In this document: piece by piece, positions 18,481-27,456 of the stretch | How the letters are laid out: every line of letters begins with the position of its first letter | Numbering within the stretch: position 1 is the first letter of the stretch | From: Leuconostoc palmae | GTDB taxonomy: Bacteria; Bacillota; Bacilli; Lactobacillales; Lactobacillaceae | Length of the DNA: 64,000 nt | Assembly (NCBI RefSeq): GCF_019656075.1 | Contig: NZ_BPKZ01000002.1 | Location: 62,001-126,000 of the forward strand | Direction: 5' to 3' | The notes under the pieces: model-generated | The model's database searches: none | The model's input: only the letters and a program-made list of their open reading frames with translations | What the model was told of the DNA's origin: nothing | Position numbers and translations under genes: made by a program

Positions 18481-18534
18481 TTGAGAAAGATAATATTTTG
18501 TGATATATTTGTGATAATAAGTAGCGCTACTTAT
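18481..18534 (+). promoter_or_regulatory. Promoter and palindromic operator of glsB-like gene
   Basis: TTGAGA (18481-18486), 17-base spacer, TATATT (18504-18509). At the predicted start lies a perfect 18-base palindrome, ATAAGTAGCGCTACTTAT (18517-18534), an apt place for a repressor. Confidence 0.65.
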
Positions 18535-18563
18535 ATGGATTAAAGAATATGGAGGTTTTAATT

Positions 18564-18809
18564 ATGATTTGGTCATTAATTGTAGGAGCTATTATTGGGG
18601 CAATCGCTGGAGCCATTACAAATCGTGGTGAATCAATGGGATGGATTAGCAATATTATTGCCGGATTAGTTGGGTCTTCATTTGGTCAGTGGGTATTTGG
18701 AAGCTGGGGCCCAAGTCTGGCTGGTATGGCTTTGATTCCGTCAATAATTGGTGCTGTCATTCTTGTTTTGATTATCTCATATGTTTTGGGTATTAGGGGA
18801 AAGCGTTAA
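18564..18809 (+). CDS. GlsB/YeaQ/YmgE-family stress membrane protein
   Basis: 81 residues, three membrane segments, glycine-rich (GAIIGAIAGAIT, GLVGSSFGQWVFGSWGP, GAVILVLII) as in the transglycosylase-associated-protein family, members of which are induced by general stress. Start at 18564 behind GGAGG (18551-18555); an ATG at 18549 overlaps that site. Single gene with its own promoter and terminator. Confidence 0.85.
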   Translation: MIWSLIVGAIIGAIAGAITNRGESMGWISNIIAGLVGSSFGQWVFGSWGPSLAGMALIPSIIGAVILVLIISYVLGIRGKR

Positions 18810-18950
18810 TCCAAAATCCAAGTCCAAGACATTTGAGTGAACCTGAAAAATCAATTTAATCATGATAATGTAACATCAGAGCATTATCAGAAGGTATGTT
18901 TCCTTTCAAAAAATAATTAAAAAAACTGTTGATATGTATATCAGATAAAT

Positions 18951-18982
18951 AAAACTTGTTTGTTAAGTAACAGACAGGTTTT
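18951..18982 (+). terminator. Terminator after glsB-like gene
   Basis: Fourteen-base arms 18951-18964 and 18969-18982 with two G-U pairs, T run following. A second, smaller hairpin (TGATAATG/CATTATCA) lies at 18863-18889. Confidence 0.6.
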
Positions 18983-19133
18983 TATTTTGCAACAATGAAT
19001 CCAAAAAAAGATATAATGATTGTGGATTTAAATGAGGATAAAAAAGATGTGATAATAGTTTGTTCGACATTTGAATCTGTAAATTACAATAGTAGTTGTC
19101 AAAATAAGCTGCAAGGACATATGGAGAATGATT

Positions 19134-19256
19134 ATGAAGAAAAAAGAAAACATGGGTTTTGGGGGAAAACTATCTCTGATTTTTGCTATTGGGCAATTCC
19201 TATTTAGCGTTTATCAAGTAATTGACAGAAAAATAAAAGAGAAGCGTCAAAAATAA
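19134..19256 (+). CDS. Small single-pass membrane protein (40 aa)
   Basis: ATG 19134 behind GGAG (19123-19126). The product begins MKKKENMGFGGKLSLIFAIG, has one hydrophobic segment (about 12-30) and ends in a basic tail (DRKIKEKRQK). No family recognised. A longer overlapping frame from 18995 lacks a ribosome-binding site and is probably a shadow. Positive residues at both ends make topology uncertain; possible membrane regulator or toxin-like peptide, without evidence for either. Confidence 0.5.
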   Translation: MKKKENMGFGGKLSLIFAIGQFLFSVYQVIDRKIKEKRQK

Positions 19257-19283
19257 CCTATCTTTGAAAAAGAGAACTTGAAA

Positions 19284-20164
19284 ATGAATAAACTTATCAA
19301 ACGAGTATTCTTAAGGGTTGCTTTACTGTTATTTTTTAGTTCAGTTCTCATATCAATTGCATTTATAGTATCACCTTGGCCAAGTGCATTAATTATTAAA
19401 AAACAATTTAGTGGCACTGTGCATATCAAGGACCAAAAGTATTTTGATAAAGCTAAAAAAATGTTAATGTTCATACTAACTTAACTTATAACTCGACTGC
19501 TAAAAATAATTTTTTGGATGTATATACTCCAAAAAAGTTAACGCAACAAACACCAATTTTAATATGGGTTCATGGTGGTGGATATGTTGGTGGTGATAAA
19601 TCAGGGATGAAAGAATTTGCCACGCGATTAGTGAGCGATACAAATGTTGTTTTTGTCAGTATGAATTATGAAACAGCACCATCAGCAATTTATCCCATCC
19701 AACTCAAGCAAGTTAATGAAGTTGTTGAATATTTAAAAGCAAGTCAAGAGGTACATTTCAATACTGAAAAAATTATATTTGGTGGTGACTCCGCAGGAGC
19801 ACAAATTGCTTTACAGTATGCCTTGGTTCAAACAAATAAACAATATGCTCATCAGCTTCAGTTTAAACAATTGCTTAATGAAAATCAGATCATTGGTGCA
19901 ATATCTTATTGTGGACCTGTTGATTTAGAACAAGTTACTCATAAAAAATCAGATTCATTCATAATGAAGTGGTTTGTTAATACAGTTGCATGGAGCGAAT
20001 TAGGACAAAAAAATTGGCAGCAATCGCACCAATTAAAAGCGGCTTCCTTAGTTAATCATTTGACCAATCAATTTCCACCAACTTATATTACAGATGGAAA
20101 TGCTTATTCGTTCCAAGAACAAGGATGGTTATTCAAACAACGTTTAGAAAAGTTGACTGAATAG
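19284..20164 (+). pseudogene. Alpha/beta-hydrolase (esterase) with frameshift, 3' truncated
   Basis: The first segment (ATG 19284) encodes a signal-anchor and start of a carboxylesterase; the frame breaks at a run of seven A near 19456-19462. One more A would restore DKAKKNVNVHTNLTYNS and lead into LDVYTP, IWVHGGGYVGGDKSG (oxyanion HGGG) and FGGDSAGAQIAL (nucleophile). The C-terminal catalytic His region is missing: the frame ends at TAG 20162-20164, exactly where scrB homology begins. A deletion therefore fused two unrelated genes. Confidence 0.8.
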
Positions 20165-20519
20165 TTCACAAATTCTGTCCGGTGAATTCAAAATTCAAAT
20201 GAAAACAGAATCATTTACAATAAATTTCCTAGATAATCAAAAAGATACAATTATAAAACTTGACTTTGATATTAATACTAATCGGCTGGCGTTAGAGCAT
20301 ATTGATCATCCTAAGGACAGACGTTATTGTCATATTCAGTCTAGTGACCAACTAAAGCTAGATATTTTTATTGATAAAAGTATCATGGAAATCTTTGTTC
20401 AAGACGGAGAGGGTGTATTTACTGAGAGATATTATGTGGATAGTCCACTAAATATTTATATGAGTGGTAATAAAAAACCAATTTGTTTTGAAGCGTATGA
20501 CTTTTTATTAGAAGGATAA
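20163..20519 (+). pseudogene. scrB: 3' remnant of sucrose-6-phosphate hydrolase (scrB)
   Basis: Only the C-terminal beta-sandwich of a GH32 enzyme remains: SGEFKIQMKTESFTINF at the start and the diagnostic DIFIDKSIMEIFVQDGEGVF near the end. The catalytic five-bladed propeller, with its Asp nucleophile, is gone. The reading frame is open upstream to the esterase junction. Followed by scrR, so this was a scr locus. Confidence 0.85.
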
Positions 20520-20609
20520 AAGGAAATAATAATTTATAGTATAATAAAGCATATCATATCAAACTTATTAGTTAAACCTAATCGGTTTTTTATTTTTGGG
20601 GAGAAATCG

Positions 20610-21587
20610 ATGACTAAATATAAATTAGAAGATGTTGCCAAACTAGCCGAAGTTTCCAAAACAACAGTTTCACGAGTTATTAATAAACGAGGATACTTGA
20701 GCAATAAAACTGTTGAAAAAGTTTACAAAGCAATGGCCGATTTAAATTATCAGCCAAATGCAGCAGCACAACAGTTGCAACGCCAACATACAAAAATAAT
20801 TGGATTAATTTTTCCAACAGCATCAAACCCTTTTTTTGGTGAGCTAATTGAACACCTAGAAACCATTCTGTATCAAAAAGGATATAAAGTGATTTTAGGT
20901 AATTCAATGCAAAATCCTGAGAAAGAGGAAGATTATTTAAGCCAATTATTGTCTCATCAGGTAGATGGTTTAATTATCGGCACGCATAATTTTAATATAT
21001 CAACATATAAAAAATATAGTGGCTTACCTATTGTTTCAATTGAAAGAACTCTAACTGATGAAATACCAACTATATCGGTTAATAACTATAAAGGGGGTGT
21101 TTTAGCCACAGAATTTTTAATCAATCAAGGATATCGTCATATTTTACACATAGTAGGTGATATATCTGAAAGTATGCCAAGTAGTTATAGACATCAAGGC
21201 TATTTAGATGCAATGGCAAATCATGGTCTAAAACCATTGCAATGGCAAATTTCTTTTGAAAAAACTTTTGATGAAAAACGATCATCAATAAAAAAGATGT
21301 TATCAAAAAATTCTCAGATTGAGGCTGTTTTTGCTGGTAATGATACAGATGCTGCTCAACTAATGGCCACTTTAAATTCTGAACAGACTGATAACATAGC
21401 AGTTATTGGTTTTGATGGTACCAGATTAATGCGAGCTATACTGCCAGGAATGGCATCAATTGTGCAACCAATTGAACAGATGGCAAGTATGGCCGTACAA
21501 GTTTTAGAAACTAGAATTAAAGGTGAAAAGACTGAGCCTATTTATATGTTAGATGTTTCGCTTTATAAGGGTAATAGGCAAGTATAA
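20610..21587 (+). CDS. scrR: LacI-family repressor, probably ScrR
   Basis: 325 residues. Helix-turn-helix KLEDVAKLAEVSKTTVSRVIN at the N-terminus, hinge PNAAAQQLQ, then a periplasmic-binding-type sugar domain (GLIFPTASNPFF, VFAGNDTDAAQLMA, IGFDGTRL). The scrB remnant just upstream points to the sucrose repressor. TATAAT at 20540-20545 is a candidate own -10. Intact although its target enzyme is destroyed, so it may now be an orphan. Confidence 0.85.
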   Translation: MTKYKLEDVAKLAEVSKTTVSRVINKRGYLSNKTVEKVYKAMADLNYQPNAAAQQLQRQHTKIIGLIFPTASNPFFGELIEHLETILYQKGYKVILGNSMQNPEKEEDYLSQLLSHQVDGLIIGTHNFNISTYKKYSGLPIVSIERTLTDEIPTISVNNYKGGVLATEFLINQGYRHILHIVGDISESMPSSYRHQGYLDAMANHGLKPLQWQISFEKTFDEKRSSIKKMLSKNSQIEAVFAGNDTDAAQLMATLNSEQTDNIAVIGFDGTRLMRAILPGMASIVQPIEQMASMAVQVLETRIKGEKTEPIYMLDVSLYKGNRQV

Positions 21588-21644
21588 TCCTGAATTATAA
21601 TGATACTATCCAAAGAATAAAATTTCTAAAGAAAGAGAAAAATT

Positions 21645-22118
21645 ATGTTATTTAAGTTATTAGCAGTTGGGTTTGGTGCTGGTATGATTTCAGGTATGGT
21701 TAAAATTGGATGGGAAGTTATCTTGCCTCCAAGAACCCAGTCAAGAAATGAAGTCAATCCACCACAAAAATTATTGCAACAATTAGGATTTTCAAGACAA
21801 TTTACGCATGCTTATTTTTATTTTTCACAAGATCAAAAAGTGTATTATGTGGCATTATTTCTCCACTTTGGCTTTTCAATATTTTTTGCTGAATGTTTTG
21901 CTCTTTTTTACAAAATATGGCCGCTTATTTCATTGTGGCAGGGAACATTATATGGCATAATTATCTGGTTTGTTTTTCACATTGTGTTATTACCAGTGAT
22001 TAAAACTATCCCAAGTCCTATGAACCAACCTTTGTCAGAGCATATATCTGAAATTTTAGGGCATGCAGTATGGTCTTGGTCAATTTATTTAGTAGTTGTC
22101 GCCTTAATGATAAGTTAG
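21645..22118 (+). CDS. YagU-family (DUF1440) membrane protein
   Basis: 157 residues with four membrane segments; MVKIGWEVILPPRTQSRNEVNPPQ near 20-40 and the late HAVWSWSIYLV fit the YagU family, implicated in acid resistance in E. coli. AGAAAGAG lies upstream of the ATG. Stands alone. Confidence 0.8.
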   Translation: MLFKLLAVGFGAGMISGMVKIGWEVILPPRTQSRNEVNPPQKLLQQLGFSRQFTHAYFYFSQDQKVYYVALFLHFGFSIFFAECFALFYKIWPLISLWQGTLYGIIIWFVFHIVLLPVIKTIPSPMNQPLSEHISEILGHAVWSWSIYLVVVALMIS

Positions 22119-22131
22119 TTCACATAAAAAC

Positions 22132-22160
22132 TTGTTATTTGAAGTTTTTAAAGTTATACT
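22132..22160 (+). promoter_or_regulatory. Promoter of small gene at 22209
   Basis: TTGTTA (22132-22137), 17-base spacer, TATACT (22155-22160). Confidence 0.6.
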
Positions 22161-22208
22161 TTAGTCAGAAATCCAACACAATAGATAATTGTATAAAGGA
22201 GGTCACAT

Positions 22209-22343
22209 ATGTTAAAAGGTATTTTTAAATTTATGATCGCATCAACTTTAATTATTAGCGGTGTCATTATTGGCGGTACAATTTTTACAGCCAAAGGGAT
22301 TGATAATTTAGGCGACAAACTGCAAGATAAAATTCATGGCTAA
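22209..22343 (+). CDS. Small membrane protein (44 aa)
   Basis: Begins MLKGIFKFMIASTLIISG; one hydrophobic segment (about 8-29) rich in Ile/Gly, then an amphipathic charged tail (DNLGDKLQDKIHG). A near-perfect AAAGGAGGT six bases before the ATG, its own promoter and a terminator show that it is a real, probably well expressed gene. Family not recognised. Confidence 0.7.
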   Translation: MLKGIFKFMIASTLIISGVIIGGTIFTAKGIDNLGDKLQDKIHG

Positions 22344-22383
22344 CTAATACTAATTAAAAGATAGGCTTGTTAGCTTTTTTTTT
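22338..22383 (+). terminator. Terminator after 44-aa gene
   Basis: GCTAAC (22339-22344) pairs with GTTAGC (22369-22374) followed by nine T. Confidence 0.65.
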
Positions 22384-22408
22384 ATCTAAAAATCATAAGG
22401 GGTGAAGC

Positions 22409-22648
22409 ATGCTTTTAGCAATTAAAGAAATAAAACATGAAAAATTAAGATATCGTTTAGTTATGGTACTAATTTTTTTGGTCAGTTATTTATTAATCAT
22501 TTTGAGTGGCTTATCCAGCGGATTAGCTAACCTCAACAAATCTGCAGTAATAGAGTGGGGAGCAAAAACTATTATTTTAAATAAAGATGCCGAAGGGAGA
22601 TTAGCGCAATCCTTTTTGACACCTAATATGATTGTACGGATTCGCTAA
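22409..22648 (+). pseudogene. 5' remnant of FtsX-type ABC permease
   Basis: The first 75 or so residues (MLLAIKEIKHEKLRYRLVMV, one membrane segment, then AKTIILNKDAEGRL) match the N-terminus of the HrtB-like permeases of heme or peptide efflux ABC systems. The frame then runs out at VRIR within PTS sequence read in another frame. GGGGTG ribosome-binding site before the ATG. More than 250 residues are missing. Confidence 0.75.
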
Positions 22649-23528
22649 TTTGGGTGTCGCTTTAGCAATGTTTTTCAGAACAAAATCAAAAAAATCTAAG
22701 GCGACATTTATCAGTGCATTCTCATCTCAACTATTTGGTGTCTCAGAACAAACACTATTTGGTATATTAATCAGGTATAATTTTAAACCTTTGATTGTAA
22801 CTGTTTTGACAAGCGGACGTGGAGCAGCGGTGTTAGGTATGCTAAATGTTGCGGCTAACACATATGGTTTAGCTGTTATACTATCATATTTGATGTACAT
22901 TTATAACGGTCGTTTCCTGATTATTTATGCATTAGTTTCAATAGCATCCGTTCTAGTTGCTTTTGTGGCAACAAATATGTTTGCCATTCCAAAAGAAATA
23001 TTGGTTGAAGATAAACCACATGAATCAACAATTAGTGTAATTGAAGATGACAAGATATATTCTCCAGTTTCTGGAACTACTGTCGCGTTAAGTGATGTTC
23101 AAGATCCTGTATTTTCTTCAGGGATAATGGGCGAAGGAGTCGCAATTAAACCTGAAAATGGTGTGGTTAATATTTATGCACCTCAGAGTGGGAAACTGAC
23201 AGTAGTTGCTGATACTGGACATGCATTTGGTTTAGAAACAGCTAACAATTTAGAAATGCTGGTTCATATCGGCATTGATACTGTTTCTCTAAATGGGAAG
23301 GGTTTTACAGAAAATGTTAAAGTTGGACAAGAAGTAATTGCTGGTGATTTACTAGGAAATTTTGATACTAAAATTATTCAACAAGCTAATTTAGACGATA
23401 CAGTTATGTTGATTGTAACCAATAGTAAGTCAATGCTATTTGAAACATTTGCCGCTAATCAATTGATTAGTCATGGGGATGATATAGTTACTGTACAAAG
23501 AGAACTACAGCAGATTGTTACTGGTTAA
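22632..23528 (+). pseudogene. 3' remnant of sugar PTS (EIIC end plus EIIA)
   Basis: 298 residues open: the last third of an EIIC membrane domain (FANLGVALAMFFRTKSKKSK, GVSEQTLFGILI) followed by a complete glucose-family EIIA domain (SPVSGTTVALSDVQDPVF, active-site histidine in LVHIGID near residue 215). EIIB and most of EIIC are absent; a stop lies directly upstream in this frame. Given scrB/scrR nearby it may be from the sucrose or a beta-glucoside PTS. The EIIA part could in principle still fold if expressed. Confidence 0.8.
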
Positions 23529-23529
23529 A

Positions 23530-23574
23530 GATAAACAAAAAGAGAACAAATTATTTGTTCTCTTTTTGTTTATC
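23530..23574. terminator. Bidirectional terminator, 21-bp perfect stem
   Basis: Arms 23530-23550 and 23554-23574 are exact complements with a three-base loop; the right arm lies inside the 3' end of the convergent MscL-like gene. Confidence 0.88.
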
Positions 23575-24042
23575 ACTGTTCATGATTTCGAGTTGTTTAA
23601 GTATTTTTCGTTGTAAATCAATTGTTTCTTCCTGTTGTTTATGCAGTTTAAGTGCATCATCATGTGCTTGATTATAGCCCCATTTTTCTTCGGATTTAAC
23701 AATTAATTTATCGTTTATAAATTTAATGGTATAAAACACAATGAATGCGATAAAAATCATAGTAATTAAACTATTAAAAAATTGTCCAAATGGTTTGGAA
23801 ATCAATGCATAATTAAGAAGATGATTTTTACTAAAAATCCAAACATGTATAAAATCAAGTGTCCCTGAAATTGTATTAACGAGTTCTTTGATAGTTGAGC
23901 CAAAACTATTACCAACAACAACTGATATCACAAATGTTAGTAGATTTGGAGCAAATAAAAATTGCCTGAATTGTGTAATTGAGCGACTAGATTGATTAAT
24001 AACTTGGTTGGTTTGTTTTTTTAAAAATTGACGGGGTGTCAT
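23551..24042 (-). CDS. MscL-family mechanosensitive channel-like protein
   Basis: 163 residues, with two membrane segments and a charged C-terminal helix (KLHKQQEETIDLQRKIL). FLFAPNLLTFVISVVVGNSF matches the first helix of MscL, where an N/G-containing pore constriction follows FxxRGNxxDLAxGV in canonical forms; here that motif is divergent. Probably a divergent paralogue rather than the main MscL. GAAATAACAATG context gives AAGGAAAT upstream on the minus strand. Confidence 0.65.
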   Translation of the reverse strand: MTPRQFLKKQTNQVINQSSRSITQFRQFLFAPNLLTFVISVVVGNSFGSTIKELVNTISGTLDFIHVWIFSKNHLLNYALISKPFGQFFNSLITMIFIAFIVFYTIKFINDKLIVKSEEKWGYNQAHDDALKLHKQQEETIDLQRKILKQLEIMNSDKQKENK

Positions 24043-24222
24043 TGTTATTTCCTTTATCTTAAAAGAGCATAATCATAATTTGAGATATTGTTAGTTTATA
24101 GGATTACAACTTATCAATCAAGTTTATTTGTAAATAAAAAAACAAGTATAATAATCTTAACTTATCCATTTCAAACTAAATTTTGTTGTATTGATCTGAA
24201 ATTACGAGAGGAAAAATGTCTT

Positions 24223-25277
24223 ATGCCTAAAAAATTGTTTCGAATGACTGCTGTAACAGCGGGACTATGTTTGGTTATCCTATTAGTTTTTAGTCAGTCA
24301 ATCCTGATAAAACAAATATTAATGCAACACTGTACTCTTTAAAAGAACAGCAAAAAATTCTTGAAAAAATGCCTAGTTTTTATAATAATATCCTTAAAGA
24401 TAATGGCTTTTATGTTGTTCCTGGTTTGAAAAAAACTGAGACATCGCGTAAAATATCATCTAATAAGTATGAACCGGGCGTGTCTGCATCAATGGATCCT
24501 CAGGGTGTGACATCAACGGATAATTATATTTTAATTTCTGCATACAGTCACGACAAAAAATATAATTCTGTCATCTATGTATTTAATAAACAAACAGGGA
24601 ATTATATTAAAACAATTGTGTTGGATGGCATACCACATATAGGGGGAATTGCTTACGACGACAAAAATAAAAAAATATGGTTTTGTGATAATCAAGAGAA
24701 CGCAAAAAATGGTCGAGTATCTTCTATTAGCTTATCAGCAATAAATAATTATAATTTCAGACAAAATTTTAAACCAATAAAGTACACAGAATCAGTTAAT
24801 TTACTAGAAACTCGTAAAGCATCGTTTATTGCTATAAACAAAAATACCCTTGTAGTTGGCGATTTTTTCAAAAAGAGTGAAGGCCAGTTATATGGTTACG
24901 CTATCAATCATAAATCTTCAATCAGCCAAAAATCAAATCATCATGTAATGGTTCGAGATGATGCTGATGTTTTTGATGACCAGATTGAACCTGAGATACA
25001 AGGGGTTACTTTTTATAACAATCAAATTATTTTTTCTCAATCTTACGGTAGTAAAAATTCGAAAATTCTAGTCTACAATGATTACGATAAAGATAAATTA
25101 TTCTTGAATGCTGATTTAAAAAAAGAAATAACCGTACCACCATACCTTGAACAAATATCATTTGATGGTACAAGTTGTTTAATGGTTTTTGAGTCTGCTA
25201 CGCAAAAATTTAGAAACAATGAACGTATTATAAAAATTGATCATATTCTTAGGTTGAACCATAAGGCATTTGAGTGA
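24223..25277 (+). pseudogene. Secreted beta-propeller-like protein, frameshifted
   Basis: The start (MPKKLFRMTAVTAGLCLVIL) is a signal peptide behind GAGAGG, ending out of frame at 24342. From about 24300 another frame continues without interruption (NPDKTNINATLYSLKEQQK to the end at 25277): VTSTDNYILISAY, VIYVFNKQTGNYIKTI, GGIAYDDKNKKIWF are blade-like repeats of an extracellular propeller. One inserted base near 24295-24300 would restore about 350 residues. Function unknown. Confidence 0.65.
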
Positions 25278-25305
25278 CAAAATTTTCTAATATTTGGATA
25301 AAATC

Positions 25306-25348
25306 AAAAAAGACGTTAATAACAAAAAAATATGGTTAACGTCTTTTT
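25306..25348. terminator. Bidirectional terminator
   Basis: AAAAAGACGTTAA (25307-25319) with TTAACGTCTTTTT (25336-25348); serves the propeller remnant and the minus-strand membrane gene. Confidence 0.8.
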
Positions 25349-26338
25349 AACAAAGCCAGTTGAAATTGATTTTTGTCGGTTTCAACTGGATAGTAAGAAT
25401 AGTCACGTGCTATTAACTTATAATTGCGTAAGACTTCTTGTGGGATATGTGATTCCACAATTTTATCATCTTTTAAATTAATAGCTTGTTGAGCACCCCA
25501 GTTCAAACCAACAACATATGTCGATTCGGAATTTTTAATGACATGTTCTAAATATTTTTGCTGTTGCGGATATAATTTGTCGGGTACATTGGTACGTTCG
25601 AAATACTTAAAACGTTTTGCGACTTGCACATTTGTATATCTTTCAACTCCTGCATCAATTATGTTGTAGTAAATTAAACTTTTATCTCTTGTGCCTGTAT
25701 CTTTTGTGATTACTGTGCCAAATGATTGTGGAGCGATTGTTTCTTTTTTCCAAAAGTAGGGCATCTTAGCAAAAAACGGATTTTGTATAATCGAAAAAAA
25801 TAAAAACAAATATACGAGTAAAACGTAGGAATACTTATATTGTATAGTTAATGTTATTGATCCAATAATAACTATCAACACGAGAACTGCATACAAATGT
25901 AAAAAAGAGTATAATCTTGCCTGACCAACACCATACGTAATAACAAATGTTGTTACAGATACCAAGATGAGTAAGACAGCTAATTTTTTTTGCCATACCC
26001 ATAAGATTAAGATACTAGTTAAGGCTAAACTAAATATCCAACTATTACTAATAATTGTGTCAAACGATACATGTTTAAATGCTATTAGTCTTTCGAAAAT
26101 AGATGATTTACCGCCATATGCTGTAATATTCATTTTAAAATAGACATCGATTAGACTTTTGAAAGCATGATTAGCAAAAAAATAAGCACTGATCAGTAAT
26201 AATATCGTCAGAAAGGAACTTACTGCAGACATTATAAATGTAAGCTAGATAGGGAATACGTCCAACTGACCATCCTCTACCAATTTCCAGCATAGCATTC
26301 GTGTCTACCCATATATTACCTTGATCAATCAGTTGATG
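25336..26338 (-). pseudogene. GT-C-type multi-pass membrane protein, broken
   Basis: 298 residues remain open from 26232: several membrane segments and an extracytoplasmic tail (YFERTNVPDKLYPQQQKYLEH, STYVVGLNWG). Upstream, in another frame up to 26338, the sequence reads GNIWVDTNAMLEIGRGWSVG, the N-terminal signature of the DTNAML/GRG family of glycosyltransferase-like membrane proteins. A frameshift around 26233-26244 and loss of the true N-terminus and much of the first half inactivate it. Confidence 0.6.
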
Positions 26339-26390
26339 CTATATAAAATCAGTATACACAAATATTAATGAACTACTAATTCTTTTTATT

Positions 26391-26437
26391 TTGACAAAAG
26401 CACCCTAATACAGTTAACATGTTAACTGTATTAGGGT
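26391..26437. promoter_or_regulatory. -35 and 36-bp perfect palindrome (MarR operator)
   Basis: TTGACA (26391-26396) is followed by a 36-base exact palindrome (26402-26437; each half begins ACCCTAATACAGTTAACA). The -10 must lie inside it, about TAACAT 26415-26420. Core GTTAACATGTTAAC is typical of MarR-type sites; the MarR gene is second in the operon. Confidence 0.75.
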
Positions 26438-26449
26438 AGAGGAGAAAGT

Positions 26450-26848
26450 ATGTTAAAAAAAGATATGGCTAATGTTATTAATGCAGTTTACGATGAAGTG
26501 TTGAATAAATTTAATATTGAGAGTGTACCAAAATATTTTGATAGTCAATACAATCAAATAACTGATAATACAAGGTCAAATTATAACGAATTTATTTGCC
26601 ATTTAAAGATGCTAAAAAAAGTTGTGAAACATGTTTTCATCAAAGAATTTAAAGAAAAAATGTTTGATGAAACGAATAGCAAGGTATTTTTACATTATAT
26701 TGTAGATATTACTAAGTTAGATGGAAAAGTTAGCCACGTAGAAGTATTCGCTGTTTTTACTTTTAACAATAGCAAAATTGTGAAATGTGAAGAACTAACC
26801 CAGTCGTTGGATGATGACGAATTACATGATATAGGACGTATTAAATGA
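26450..26848 (+). CDS. NTF2/SnoaL-like domain protein
   Basis: 132 residues with the cone-like NTF2 pattern: N-terminal helices (IESVPKYFDSQYNQITDN), then strands FLHYIVDITKLDGKVSHVEVFA and NSKIVKCEELTQ. GGAG ribosome-binding site. Overlaps the MarR start as ATGA. Unknown ligand; may bind the small molecule that the MarR regulator responds to. Confidence 0.65.
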   Translation: MLKKDMANVINAVYDEVLNKFNIESVPKYFDSQYNQITDNTRSNYNEFICHLKMLKKVVKHVFIKEFKEKMFDETNSKVFLHYIVDITKLDGKVSHVEVFAVFTFNNSKIVKCEELTQSLDDDELHDIGRIK

Positions 26849-27309
26849 CACCAAAATTGCAAAATGAACTTATATCATCACTGATTGATATGTTTGATTT
26901 ACAGGCGTCCCTAAGAAATAGGAAAGATCATTTCAGTAAGAATTTGAATGCCAAGCAAACAACTTTAAGACAATTAGAATGTCTTTCTTTTATAGCTAAA
27001 CATCATGTCAATACCGTTGGTGCAATGTCTCAAAATTTTGGTATTAGCAAACCAGCAGTGTCTAGAATAGTCAGTAAACTTATAGATAGCGATTATATAG
27101 TTATCAGAGAATCACAAAATAAACGTACTAAAAATTTTAAACTGACTAAGGCAGGACAGAATTTAGTATCCAGGCATAATGAGTTACATCAAAAAGCCAT
27201 TTCAGGTTATCAAATGGTATTTAATCAGTTTAAAGACGAGGAGTTAGAGGTAGTTCTTCGTTTTATCATGACTATGCGTGTTCATTTAACATCAGAAAAC
27301 GAATTTTGA
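26845..27309 (+). CDS. MarR-family regulator
   Basis: 154 residues with a winged helix at about 50-115: LRQLECLSFIAKHHVNTVGA, recognition helix NFGISKPAVSRIVSKLIDS, wing ESQNKRTKNFKLT. No cysteine in the sensing position, so a ligand rather than redox control is likely. Translationally coupled to the NTF2-like gene and expected to repress its own operon through the palindrome at 26402-26437. Confidence 0.85.
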   Translation: MTPKLQNELISSLIDMFDLQASLRNRKDHFSKNLNAKQTTLRQLECLSFIAKHHVNTVGAMSQNFGISKPAVSRIVSKLIDSDYIVIRESQNKRTKNFKLTKAGQNLVSRHNELHQKAISGYQMVFNQFKDEELEVVLRFIMTMRVHLTSENEF

Positions 27310-27456
27310 TTAAAATTAAGATATTCAAGTGATATTTGGTTTATTTAGTTGTATTGTCAACTGGTAAATTAATGAATATAAACTTTTTAACGCAAAAATG
27401 TCTGAAAAATTAGCTTAATGATCAAGTATCAACTTCCAGTAGATAGATAAAAAATT

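Noticed and set aside
18995-19207. 70-codon plus-strand frame
   Set aside because: No ribosome-binding site; overlaps the better supported 40-residue gene at 19134 in another frame.
27310-27456. Possible T-box or SAM riboswitch upstream of metF
   Set aside because: The leader is short and shows neither a specifier/antiterminator pair nor a terminator hairpin.
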